Of a stretch of 64,000 bases of DNA, positions 8,671 to 16,386 are shown in pieces (the first letter of the stretch is position 1; the number at the start of each line of letters is the position of its first letter). Below the pieces are notes generated by a model. The model was not told the DNA's origin and did no database searches. It saw only the letters and a list, made by a program, of their open reading frames with translations. Made by a program: the position numbers and the translations under genes. This DNA is from RYN-230 sp963713815 (GTDB taxonomy: Bacteria > Actinomycetota > Actinomycetes > Streptosporangiales > Streptosporangiaceae). The stretch lies in the NCBI GenBank assembly GCA_963713815.1, contig CAVQNH010000018.1, positions 1 to 64,000 of the forward strand, read 5' to 3'.

Positions 8671-9285
8671 ATGGAGCCTTTCACCACGCACACCGGCCGC
8701 GCGATCCCGCTGCGCCGGAGCAACGTCGACACCGACCAGATCATCCCGGCCGAATACCTGAAGCGGGTCAGCCGCATCGGATTCGCCGACGGCCTGTTCG
8801 CCGCCTGGCGGGCAGATCCCGAGTTCATCCTCAACCAGCCTGTCGCGGACGGGGCGACGGTGCTGGTGGCCGGTCCCGATTTCGGGATCGGATCATCGCG
8901 CGAGCATGCGGTCTGGGCGCTCGGTGATTACGGCTTCCGGGCCGTCATCTCCGCACGCTTCGGTGACATCTTCCGCAATAACGCGACAAAGGCGGGCCTG
9001 CTCCCTGTCCGTGTTTCGCCGGAATTCGCCGAGTCATTGCAAGACGCTCTCGAGGTAACCCCGGATACCGAGGTGACCGTGGACCTGGTCGCCCGTGAAG
9101 TGCGCGTGAACGCCCCGGGCGGCCCGGTGGAACTGCGTGCGCCATTCGATATCGACGACTACACCCGGTGGCGGCTGATGGAAGGGCTGGACGATATCTC
9201 ACTCACCCTGCGCTATGCAGATGAGATCACCAGTTTCGAGGAGCACCGGCCGCACTGGCTGCCGACAGCGGACGCAGTGGCCTGA
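8671..9285 (+). CDS. leuD: 3-isopropylmalate dehydratase small subunit
   Basis: The small subunit (204 residues) carries the swivel domain that completes the active site with LeuC. Diagnostic motifs are RSNVDTDQIIPAEYLKR and GPDFGIGSSREHAVWAL. The start follows CGGGAGACAGC. It forms an operon with leuC. Confidence 0.97.
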   Translation: MEPFTTHTGRAIPLRRSNVDTDQIIPAEYLKRVSRIGFADGLFAAWRADPEFILNQPVADGATVLVAGPDFGIGSSREHAVWALGDYGFRAVISARFGDIFRNNATKAGLLPVRVSPEFAESLQDALEVTPDTEVTVDLVAREVRVNAPGGPVELRAPFDIDDYTRWRLMEGLDDISLTLRYADEITSFEEHRPHWLPTADAVA

Positions 9286-9352
9286 AAGCCCCCGCAGGAC
9301 AGGAAATTCGGGCGTCCGGAGGCCGACACGCCGTGTTTTTACTCTGGGGTGA

Positions 9353-9381
9353 TTGTGCGCCAGCGCTGGATCGCCTAATTT
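9353..9381 (+). promoter_or_regulatory. Probable sigma-70-type promoter of hup
   Basis: TTGTGC and TAATTT are separated by exactly 17 bp, about 75 bp upstream of the HU start. This is close to the housekeeping consensus of Actinomycetes and is the clearest promoter of this type in the window. Confidence 0.6.
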
Positions 9382-9454
9382 CAGGCAGGTCAGAGGTCGC
9401 GGCTACGGCTCCCTGTCCGCGCGACCTCCCGTGGGGGAACCGCAGGAGTGATTC

Positions 9455-9757
9455 ATGAACAAGCGTGACCTGATCGATGCGATCTCCGGCCGGCTGGGGG
9501 ACAAGAAGACCGCGACCGAGGCGGTGAACGCGGTGCTGGATACCATTCAGAGCACCGTGGCCAAGGGCGACAAGGTCGCTATCACCGGGTTCGGCGTGTT
9601 CGAAAAGGCTGTCCGCCCGGCTCGCACCGCCCGCAATCCGGCCACTGGCGCCACCATCAAGGTGGCCAAGTCGTCGGTGCCCAAGTTCCGCGCGGGCGCG
9701 GACTTCAAGGCGATCGTGAACGGCGAGAAGAAGGCCACGGCCGCGAAGAAGCGCTAA
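9455..9757 (+). CDS. hup: DNA-binding protein HU
   Basis: A nucleoid protein of 100 residues. It has the HU signature GFGVFEKAVRPARTARNPAT and the DNA-intercalating arm. It ends with only a short Lys/Ala stretch (KKATAAKKR). In Streptomyces the gene at this genomic position is hupS, which carries a long lysine-rich tail; that tail is absent here, so the protein resembles the short HupA form. A strong ribosome binding site (GCAGGAG) precedes the ATG. Confidence 0.95.
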   Translation: MNKRDLIDAISGRLGDKKTATEAVNAVLDTIQSTVAKGDKVAITGFGVFEKAVRPARTARNPATGATIKVAKSSVPKFRAGADFKAIVNGEKKATAAKKR

Positions 9758-9770
9758 ATCCGCGCGAGTT

Positions 9771-9820
9771 CATGATCATGGGATTGGCGTCGCCCCGGCG
9801 ATGCCAATCCCATGATCATG
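9771..9820. terminator. Near-perfect 50-bp hairpin between convergent hup and ddl
   Basis: An 18-bp perfect inverted repeat (arms beginning CATGATCATGGG) continues inward as a further 6-bp stem with one G-T wobble and a 2-nt loop. That makes about 24 paired bases. It stands between convergently transcribed genes and lacks a T tail, so it probably acts as a bidirectional terminator or RNA-end stabiliser. Confidence 0.8.
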
Positions 9821-9851
9821 TCTGGGCGGAGACGCCCGGGGCCGCGCCCGC

Positions 9852-11045
9852 TCAGCGCAGGCCCGGCGGCTTGCGCAGCGCCGTGGTGATCAGGCGATCA
9901 ATAAGTTCCCGCAACGACAACCCGCTGGCCGCCCACATTTTGGGAAAGTACGAGGCGGCGGTCATCCCGGGCATGGTGTTGATCTCGTTGAGCAGGATCT
10001 CGCCGTCCGGCGTGTAGAAGAAGTCCACCCGGGCCAGTCCCTCGCCGGACACCGCCTCGAATGCGGCAGCCGCCAGGCGCCGCACCTCGTCCAGGTGATC
10101 GGCGGGGATCGGGGCCGGGATGGCCATCCCGTTGGCGTCGTCCAGGTACTTGGCCTCGAAGTCGAAGAACGCCTCGCCACCGTCGACCATCAGCTGCCCG
10201 GGCATGCTGGTGTCCGGGGGTGCCCCGTCCAGCCCTTCCAGCACGGCGCACTCGATCTCCCGCCCGGCGATGGCCTGCTCGACCAGGATCTTGCCGTCGT
10301 AGCGCCGCGCCGTCTCGATCGCCGCGTAGAGGCCGTCCAGGTCATCCGCCCGCGAGGTGCCGATGCTGGAACCGCCGCGGGCGGGTTTGACGAACACCGG
10401 CCAGCCCAGCTCGCCGATCGCGTCCAGCACCCGCTTGCGCTCCGTCTCGGCCACCGCCGCGGCCGGGCGCGCGGCCGCGGCCGCGGGCCCGCTGCCGTCC
10501 GCCGCCGGCCAGTCGCGGTCGCGGACCACGACGAACGGGCCGACCGGCAGCCCCTTCCCCTTGAAGATCAGCTTCATGTACTCCTTGTCCATGCTGACCG
10601 CGCTGGCCAGCACGCCCGCGCCGACGTAGCGGATGCCTGCCATCTCCAGCAGGCCCTGCATGGTGCCGTCCTCACCGAACGGGCCGTGCAGCATGGGCAG
10701 GACCACGTCCACCTCGCCCAGCTCGCGGGGGATGGCCCCGGGCTCGGCGGTAGTCAGTGCGCCCGGTTCCTGATGGGAGCCGGCGGCGGTCCAGGGCAGC
10801 ACCCGCCCGCCCGGCTCGGCGACCGCCTCGACGGACGGCAGCTGGCCGCCGGTGATGGCCAGCCGCTCGGGTTCGTCCGCGGTCAGCACCCACCGGCCGT
10901 CGGGCAGGATGCCGACCGGGACGACGTCGTAGCGGTCGCGGTCGATGCAGGCCAGCACCGTCCCGCCGCTCGCGCACGAGATCGCGTGCTCCGGGCCCCG
11001 GCCGCCGAACACGACCGCGACGCGGATCTTGCGTTCTGAGTTCAC
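9852..11045 (-). CDS. ddl: D-alanine--D-alanine ligase
   Basis: An ATP-grasp enzyme of 397 residues that makes D-Ala-D-Ala for peptidoglycan in the cytoplasm. It starts with VAVVFGGRGPEHAISCASG and has the serine loop region GPFGEDGTMQGLLEMAGIRYVG (residues seen in part), the Lys motif VFVKPARGGSSIG and the metal site LNEINTMPGMT. Ddl selectivity for D-Ala (Y/K) versus D-lactate cannot be judged safely here. The GTG start follows GGAGGGGAGC. It is the last gene of the plsC-gpsA-PLP enzyme-ddl block. Confidence 0.95.
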   Translation of the reverse strand: MNSERKIRVAVVFGGRGPEHAISCASGGTVLACIDRDRYDVVPVGILPDGRWVLTADEPERLAITGGQLPSVEAVAEPGGRVLPWTAAGSHQEPGALTTAEPGAIPRELGEVDVVLPMLHGPFGEDGTMQGLLEMAGIRYVGAGVLASAVSMDKEYMKLIFKGKGLPVGPFVVVRDRDWPAADGSGPAAAAARPAAAVAETERKRVLDAIGELGWPVFVKPARGGSSIGTSRADDLDGLYAAIETARRYDGKILVEQAIAGREIECAVLEGLDGAPPDTSMPGQLMVDGGEAFFDFEAKYLDDANGMAIPAPIPADHLDEVRRLAAAAFEAVSGEGLARVDFFYTPDGEILLNEINTMPGMTAASYFPKMWAASGLSLRELIDRLITTALRKPPGLR

Positions 11046-11082
11046 GCCCGCTCCCCTCCGCTAGCCAACCCTGTGGTCCCGC

Positions 11083-12408
11083 TCATCGATCTGCTCCTGC
11101 CCAGCCATCGGGGCGGGTGGCTTCGGGGGGTTGTCCCCCCGGGCCAACCCGGTCCAGGGCCTGGTACACGTCGGCGATGAGGTCGTCGCCGTCCTCCAGG
11201 CCGATGGAGAACCGTACCGCCCCGGCATCCATCCCGGCGGCGGCCAGGGCGGCGTCATCGAACTGCCGGTGCGTGGTGGACGCCACGTGGCTGACCACGG
11301 TGTGCGTGCCGCCCAGCGAGGTGGCCACCTGGCCGACCCGCAGCCGGTCCGCGAGTTCGTACCCGGCCCGCCGGCCGCCATGCGGGGTCACCGTGACGAT
11401 CGCGCCGAACCGGGTGCCCTCCGCGCCCGCATCGAACAGCCGGATCGCGGTCTCATGCCCCGGGTGCCCGGGCAGGCCGGGGTAGTCCACGCTGCGCACC
11501 GCCGGGTGCCGGGCCACCGCGGCCGCGAACAGCATGGCGGTGGAGCACTGGCGGTGCACCCGCAGCGGCAGCGTCTCCAGCCCGCGGCGGAGCAGGAAGG
11601 CCTCGTCCGGAGCCAGGGCGCCGCCGGTGTCGATGCGGACCGCGCGGACCTGGCTGATCAGGCCGGGTGCTCCGGACACCACGCCCCCGGTCGTGTCCGA
11701 GTGGCCGCCCAGGTACTTGGTGGCCGAGTGCAGCACCAGGTCCACGCCGTGCTCCAGCGGCCGGCAGACCGGCGGGGGCGCCATGGTGGAGTCCACCACC
11801 AGCAGCGCACCATGCTGATGCGCGATCTCGGCCAGGGCGGGCAGGTCAGCCACGGCGGTCGTCGGGTTGGCCACCGTCTCGGCGTACACGATCCTGGTCT
11901 CCGGCCGCAGCGCCGCCCGCACCTGGTCGGTATCGGTCACGTCCACGAAATCGGTCTGCACCCCGAACCGGGCCGCGACGTGGCGCAGGAACCCGTACGT
12001 GCCCCCGTACACCGCGGCCGGCGCGACCACATGCGTCCCCGCCCCGGCGAAGGTCCAGAACACCGCGCTGATCGCGGCCATCCCGGACGCGAAGGCCTGG
12101 GCGGCGGTCGGCCCGGGCAGGCCCTGGCCCTCCAGCACGGCCACCGCGGTGGCGAAGGCGTCCGCCGTGGGGTTGTCGATCCGGCTGTAGCTGTAGCCGG
12201 CCGTGTCCCCGTTCAGCAGCGCCGCGTACTCGGCGCTGGAGGAGAACGCGAACGCCGCGGTGCGGTACACCGGCGTGCCGAGCGGCTGCTGCACCGGGAC
12301 CGGCGCGGGCGGCAGGTGCACGGCGCGGGTGTTCTCACCTCGGGGCCCGGTGGGCTGGGCCAGGTTCTCGCCTCGCGGCCCGGTGGGTAGTGGCTGATCA
12401 GACGCCAT
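11083..12408 (-). CDS. Cys/Met metabolism PLP-dependent enzyme (trans-sulfuration family)
   Basis: A 441-residue fold-type I PLP enzyme. The Schiff-base lysine lies in SATKYLGGHSDTTGG and the aspartate motif is VVDSTMAPPPVCRPLEHG. Relatives include cystathionine gamma-synthase/lyase, methionine gamma-lyase and O-acyl-homoserine sulfhydrylase; sequence alone does not decide between them. The N-terminus has a duplicated octapeptide PTGPRGEN, eleven residues apart and encoded by a near-identical direct repeat. The start overlaps the end of gpsA. In Streptomyces gpsA and ddl are neighbours, so this gene looks like an insertion into that pair. Confidence 0.88.
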   Translation of the reverse strand: MASDQPLPTGPRGENLAQPTGPRGENTRAVHLPPAPVPVQQPLGTPVYRTAAFAFSSSAEYAALLNGDTAGYSYSRIDNPTADAFATAVAVLEGQGLPGPTAAQAFASGMAAISAVFWTFAGAGTHVVAPAAVYGGTYGFLRHVAARFGVQTDFVDVTDTDQVRAALRPETRIVYAETVANPTTAVADLPALAEIAHQHGALLVVDSTMAPPPVCRPLEHGVDLVLHSATKYLGGHSDTTGGVVSGAPGLISQVRAVRIDTGGALAPDEAFLLRRGLETLPLRVHRQCSTAMLFAAAVARHPAVRSVDYPGLPGHPGHETAIRLFDAGAEGTRFGAIVTVTPHGGRRAGYELADRLRVGQVATSLGGTHTVVSHVASTTHRQFDDAALAAAGMDAGAVRFSIGLEDGDDLIADVYQALDRVGPGGQPPEATRPDGWAGADR

Positions 12409-13402
12409 AACGCTCCGGTTTGGCCGAGCGCGAGGTGAGCAGCATCGCGGCCTGGCCCACGGTGATCTCGCCGTGCATCACCCCGACCACCACCTCGGTG
12501 ATGGGCATCTCCACGGCGTGGCTCCGGGCCAGTTCCAGGATCGGGTCCGCCGACTTGGCGCCCTCGGCGACCTGGGTGGTGACCGCGGCCACATCGGCCA
12601 CCGCCATGCCCCGGCCCAGCATCTCGCCGAACGTGCGGTTCCGCGACAGCGGGGAACTGCAGGTGGCGACCAGGTCACCGAGCCCGGCCAGGCCCGCGAA
12701 CGTGTGCTGGTCGGCACCGAGCGCCGCCCCCAGGCGGGTCATCTCGGCCAGCCCGCGGGTGATCAGCGTCGCCCTGGTGTTGTCGCCGCAGCCCATGCCG
12801 ACCGCTATCCCGACCCCCAGCGCGATCACGTTCTTGACCGCGCCGCCGAGCTCGCAGCCGATCACGTCCGGGTTGGTGTAGGGCCGGAAGTACGGCGCGT
12901 GGCATTCCTGCTGGAGCCGCTTGGCCAGCGTGTCGTCCGCGCAGGCGACGACGGTCGCGGCGTGCTGGCGCTCGGCTATCTCCCGGGCCAGGTTGGGCCC
13001 GGAAATCACCGCGATCCGGTCCGGGCCGGCCCCGGTGACATCCGCGATCACCTCGCTCATCCGGTCGTGGGTGCCGAGCTCGATCCCCTTCATCAGGCTG
13101 GCGAAGGCCGCTCCCGGGGGCAGCAGGTGCCGCCAGGCGCCCAGATGGTGGCGCAGGGTCTGGGCGGGCACGGCCAGCACGACCAGGTCCGCGCCGTCCA
13201 GCACCCGGGCGGCGTCGGCACTGGCGGTCAGCTCCGCAGGCAGCGTGATACCCGGGAGGTAATCGGGGTTCTCGTGCCGGGAGTTGATCGCCGCGACCAG
13301 GTCCGGCCGGCGGCCCCAGAGCGTGACCGGGGTACCCGCGTCGCAGAGCACCTGGGCGAATGTGGTGCCCCACATGCCGGCGCCCATGACCGCCGCCCTC
13401 AC
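12398..13402 (-). CDS. gpsA: Glycerol-3-phosphate dehydrogenase [NAD(P)+]
   Basis: Reduces dihydroxyacetone phosphate to sn-glycerol-3-phosphate for phospholipids. The 334 residues begin with the Rossmann motif VMGAGMWGTTFAQVL and carry the catalytic-region motif ELGGAVKNVIALGVGIA, with FAGLAGLGDLVATCSSPLSRN downstream. The GTG start overlaps the plsC stop, which suggests coupling between backbone synthesis and acylation. Confidence 0.97.
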   Translation of the reverse strand: MRAAVMGAGMWGTTFAQVLCDAGTPVTLWGRRPDLVAAINSRHENPDYLPGITLPAELTASADAARVLDGADLVVLAVPAQTLRHHLGAWRHLLPPGAAFASLMKGIELGTHDRMSEVIADVTGAGPDRIAVISGPNLAREIAERQHAATVVACADDTLAKRLQQECHAPYFRPYTNPDVIGCELGGAVKNVIALGVGIAVGMGCGDNTRATLITRGLAEMTRLGAALGADQHTFAGLAGLGDLVATCSSPLSRNRTFGEMLGRGMAVADVAAVTTQVAEGAKSADPILELARSHAVEMPITEVVVGVMHGEITVGQAAMLLTSRSAKPERYGV

Positions 13403-14220
13403 GTCTGCGTCGCCTCGCGGGGGCCGTCGCCGGATGCCGGCTGCGTGGCCGGATCCGGCCCGGCGGACTCAGTCTGTTCCCGGGCCACCTGGCGCGCGGC
13501 GCGGCGGGCCACGGCCGGGTGGTAGGGCGCGGCGGGCGGCTGCCCGCCGCGGAGCTCGGCCAGCAGGCCCGCGATGTCGCTCATGATGGCGTTCGTGGCC
13601 CCGCGCAGGACGTCCCGGGTCAGGGGCTTCCCCTCGTACTCACTGAGGTCCACGGGCGGCCCGGCCAGCATCCGGACCAGCTTGCGCGGCGCCACGTGCG
13701 GCTTGACCTCGCCGTAGGGGAGGATGTCCTGCGCCCCCCACTGGGCGACCGGGATCACCGGGACCCCGGTGGCCAGGGCCAGCCGGGCCACCCCGGTCTT
13801 GGCGATCATCGGCCACTGGTCCGGGTCGCGGGTGGCGGTGCCCTCCGGGTAGATGATCACGCACTCGCCATCGGCCAGGGCCTGCTCGGCGACCTTCAGC
13901 ACGTTCGCCGCGTCGGCTTCTCCCCGGCGTACCGGCAGCTGGCCGAGGACGCGCAGGAACGGCCCGATGAGCTTCACGTCGAACGCCGATGACTTGATCA
14001 TGAACGCGGGGTACCGGCCCGCCTCGTGCACGAACAGCGACATCGCGGGCCAGTCCGCGTAGGACAGGTGGTTCGCGGCCACGAGCATGCCGCCCTCGCG
14101 GGGGAAGTGCTGGTAGCCCTGCCAGTCCCGCTTCATCACCGACTTGATCAGCGGGGGGAGCACGACCTTGGTGCCGTTCCGCCACGCCTGGGAGTAACGC
14201 CGGCCCTGCCGCCTGCTCAT
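13399..14220 (-). CDS. plsC: 1-acyl-sn-glycerol-3-phosphate acyltransferase
   Basis: A membrane-associated acyltransferase. The HX4D motif appears as NHLSYADWPA, followed by GQLPVRRGEADA and YPEGTATRDPDQWP, all PlsC landmarks. I start at the ATG at 14220 (273 residues) because AGGTGG lies just upstream; a GTG three codons earlier is possible. The C-terminus is a low-complexity Ala/Pro/Glu tail. It is first in a four-gene minus-strand block with gpsA. Confidence 0.93.
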   Translation of the reverse strand: MSRRQGRRYSQAWRNGTKVVLPPLIKSVMKRDWQGYQHFPREGGMLVAANHLSYADWPAMSLFVHEAGRYPAFMIKSSAFDVKLIGPFLRVLGQLPVRRGEADAANVLKVAEQALADGECVIIYPEGTATRDPDQWPMIAKTGVARLALATGVPVIPVAQWGAQDILPYGEVKPHVAPRKLVRMLAGPPVDLSEYEGKPLTRDVLRGATNAIMSDIAGLLAELRGGQPPAAPYHPAVARRAARQVAREQTESAGPDPATQPASGDGPREATQT

Positions 14221-14342
14221 CGCTGCCACCTGCTCATCGGTCCTGCCCGCTCACCGGGGATCTCCCGTCCTCATCAGGCTGCTCGTCATCGCAGTCAGTC
14301 TCCCGTTCTGCCCGGTGCCCTGTCGAGGCAAGCCCTCACAAC

Positions 14343-14445
14343 GCAAGCACTGTCACCGCAAGCACTGTCAGGGCAAGCACTGTCAGGCAAGCACGGTCAG
14401 GGCAACGTGGTCCTGGCCACGCTGCCCGGGGCCACGCTGCCCGGG
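14343..14445. repeat. 15-bp tandem repeats upstream of cofC
   Basis: Four units of about 15 bp beginning GCAAGCACTGTCA (one unit is 14 bp) are followed after 14 bp by two exact 15-bp units GCCACGCTGCCCGGG. They lie in the divergent plsC-cofC spacer, where no other gene is evident. Confidence 0.85.
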
Positions 14446-14502
14446 GCACGCACTGCCACACGCCTGATCACGCACCGGGCTGAGCACAGTATGGTCGCCG
14501 GT

Positions 14503-15141
14503 GTGACCGAGATGCCGCTTACCTGGTCGGTGGTGATCCCCGTCAAGGTACTTGCATTGGCCAAATCGCGGCTGGCCGGCCTGGCCGGGCCTGCCCGGGC
14601 TGAGCTGGCGCTGGCCATGGCGGCGGATACGGTCCGGGCGGCCGCCGCCTGTCCCGCGGTGGCGGCCGTCTTCGTGGTGACGGACGACCCGGCGGCGGCC
14701 AGCACGCTGAGCGCGCTGGGGGCCCGGGTGGTCGCCGACGAGCCGGACGACGGGCTCAACCCGGCCCTCGCGCACGGCGCGGCGGCGGCCGCGGCCTCCC
14801 GGCCGGACTGCGGGACGGCGGCGCTGGCCGCGGACCTGCCCGCGCTGCGGCCCGCGGAACTCGAGCGGGGGCTCCGGGCGGCGGCGCAGTGGCCGGAGGC
14901 GTTCGTTCCGGACGCGGAGGGCACCGGCACCACGCTGTACGCGGCCCGCCCCGGGGTCGCGTTCTGGCCGCGCTTCGGGGCGGGCTCGGCGGCGCGCTAC
15001 CGGGAGGGCGGGGCGGCCGAGATCGGGCTGACCGATGTGCCCAGCCTGCGCTCAGACGTGGACACGCCGGCCGGCCTGGAGGCCGCGCTCAGCCTGGGGG
15101 TCGGCCCGCGGACGGCGGAACTGGCCGCGCAGATCCGCTGA
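14503..15141 (+). CDS. cofC: 2-phospho-L-lactate guanylyltransferase (coenzyme F420 pathway)
   Basis: A nucleotidyltransferase of about 212 residues that makes the activated intermediate for coenzyme F420. Visible motifs are WSVVIPVKVLALAKSRL at the N-terminus, ALAADLPALRPAEL and DAEGTGTTLYAARPGV, then LRSDVDTPAGLEAAL at the end, all typical of CofC. Candidate starts are the ATG at 14491, the GTG at 14503 or the ATG at 14512. None has a clear ribosome binding site. A TATGGT seven bases before the GTG would suit a leaderless start. The open frame extends further upstream only through the repeats. Confidence 0.88.
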   Translation: MTEMPLTWSVVIPVKVLALAKSRLAGLAGPARAELALAMAADTVRAAAACPAVAAVFVVTDDPAAASTLSALGARVVADEPDDGLNPALAHGAAAAAASRPDCGTAALAADLPALRPAELERGLRAAAQWPEAFVPDAEGTGTTLYAARPGVAFWPRFGAGSAARYREGGAAEIGLTDVPSLRSDVDTPAGLEAALSLGVGPRTAELAAQIR

Positions 15142-15351
15142 GCCCCGCGACCGGATCCCCGGCAGGCCCAGCGGGATGGTCAGCGGGTCACGCGGGCCGC
15201 GGCGGCGGCGGCCCATCCGCACCCCGACCACGATGAGATCCACCAGGATCACCACGATCCCGATGATCAGCAGCCAGAACAGGCCATGCACGACCACGCC
15301 CACGATGCCCAGCGCGATCGCCGCGATGACCAGCAGCAGGAACAGCACCAT
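15052..15351 (-). CDS. Small membrane protein with two hydrophobic helices, basic C-tail
   Basis: A 99-residue protein opening with about 45 hydrophobic residues (MVLFLLLVIAAIALGIVGVV, then a second helix) followed by RMGRRRRGP. Short two-helix proteins of this kind are widespread in Actinomycetes with unknown function. The last 40 residues overlap the convergent end of cofC and look unlike a folded domain, so the true C-terminus could be earlier if a base is wrong. It starts 22 bp after the PRC-barrel gene on the same strand. Confidence 0.6.
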   Translation of the reverse strand: MVLFLLLVIAAIALGIVGVVVHGLFWLLIIGIVVILVDLIVVGVRMGRRRRGPRDPLTIPLGLPGIRSRGSADLRGQFRRPRADPQAERGLQAGRRVHV

Positions 15352-15373
15352 CTGAGACTCCGATCCTGCCTGG

Positions 15374-15731
15374 TCAGCGGCGGGCGAGACGCCGCTCGCC
15401 GGTCGCTCCGGGCTGGTAGACGAGGTTGTAATGCTTGAAGATCGCTTCTTCGTCCTCGGCGGGCAGTTCGCCGTCGGTGTCGATGGACGGCGAGCCCTCT
15501 CACCTGGCTGCGCGAATGGTTGACCTTGAGGTAGCCCGGCCCCACGGTGGCCGCGTCGAGGGGCACGAACACCAGGCGGTGCCGGGTCGGCAGGCCCACC
15601 GTGACCGTGGCGAAGGCGGGCTGATCAGTGGTGGTGTCCACGTACACGGACTCAAGCGACCCGATCTTGTGGCCACTGTCGTCCACCACATCGTGACCGC
15701 GCCATTCCCGGATATCCGCCGCCTCGAACAT
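15374..15731 (-). pseudogene. PRC-barrel domain protein, interrupted by a +1 frameshift
   Basis: The first 80 or so residues are a clear PRC-barrel (FEAADIREWRGHDVVD, then GSLESVYVDTTTDQPAFATV). After YLKVNHSRSQV the frame breaks. One base earlier or later gives the expected continuation SPSIDTDGELPAEDEEAIF and a stop that fits the family length of about 118 residues. The extra base lies within 15495-15503. GGGAGG sits five bases before the ATG chosen. The break may be a sequencing error rather than a true pseudogene. Such proteins are thought to bind other proteins or RNA; the role here is unknown. Confidence 0.7.
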
Positions 15732-15737
15732 CAACAC

Positions 15738-16069
15738 CTCCCGTTGCCGCTGCCTGCCATCTACCCAGCGTTTCCGTGCTCATCCAGGGTTCGTCAGGGA
15801 AGGCGCGTCCGGACGCACCGCGGCGGCCATCGGCCCCGGCGACCAGTGGCCCGTCCACGCGTGAACGACGAACTGGCTGGCCCCGCGCACCGGCCCGGGC
15901 GACGGCCGGCCCGGTGCGCTCCTGTCCGCGGTGCGGGTCAGAGAGGTTGTGCCCGCGGGTGCAGGTCAGAGAGGTTGCCGACTGATGCGGGCCCGCCGCG
16001 GCGGACGGCCCGGCAGCGGCCACGGACGGGGAGCGGTCCAGGTGAACGCGGGTCAGTACTCCGCCGTGG
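15738..16069. other. 332-bp intergenic stretch with a 19-bp direct repeat
   Basis: It lies between two minus-strand genes. Two 19-bp copies beginning GTGCGGGTCAGAG or GTGCAGGTCAGAG occur at 15931-15949 and 15959-15977, one mismatch apart and 28 bp in phase. No coding frame with family features is seen; the presumed PRC-barrel promoter must be here. Confidence 0.55.
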
Positions 16070-16303
16070 CTATATGTGCACGATGGGACAGGTCAGGGTC
16101 CTGGTGATGCCGGATACGCCCTGGATCTGGGCGACGACAAGCTTCCCGAGGTCATCCACGTTCTCCGCCTCAGCCCGGACGATCACGTCGTAAGGTCCCG
16201 TGACGTCCTCGGCCAGGGTCACCCCCTTGATGCCGCCGATGCGGCGAGCGACCTCGGCGGCCTTTCCCACCTCGGTCTGCACGAGGATGTATGCCTGAAC
16301 CAT
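16070..16303 (-). CDS. Lrp/AsnC ligand-binding (RAM) domain protein without HTH
   Basis: A 77-residue stand-alone RAM domain: MVQAYILVQTEVGKAAEVA, then VTGPYDVIVRAEAENVDDL, ending ITRTLTCPIVHI. It matches the effector-binding half of Lrp/AsnC regulators but has no DNA-binding domain. Such proteins may bind amino acids or assemble with full-length Lrp members. The ATG follows GGGGAGGACGC, which decides the start over an upstream in-frame ATG. It is divergent from thiL. Confidence 0.9.
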   Translation of the reverse strand: MVQAYILVQTEVGKAAEVARRIGGIKGVTLAEDVTGPYDVIVRAEAENVDDLGKLVVAQIQGVSGITRTLTCPIVHI

Positions 16304-16325
16304 GCGTCCTCCCCGGGGGGCCTCA

Positions 16326-16356
16326 TTGCCTTCGGCCGGAAGGGCCACGGTACCCT
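16326..16356 (+). promoter_or_regulatory. Possible thiL promoter
   Basis: TTGCCT and TACCCT are separated by 19 bp, about 30 bp upstream of the proposed thiL start. The spacing is long, so the call is weak. If real, transcription begins near 16363, downstream of the only in-frame ATG. Confidence 0.3.
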
Positions 16357-16386
16357 AAATCCAAAGGCGGCAGCCGGGAGGGCCCC

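Noticed and set aside
16304..16386. TPP riboswitch before thiL
   Set aside because: The space is too short and lacks the conserved CTGAGA-type core.
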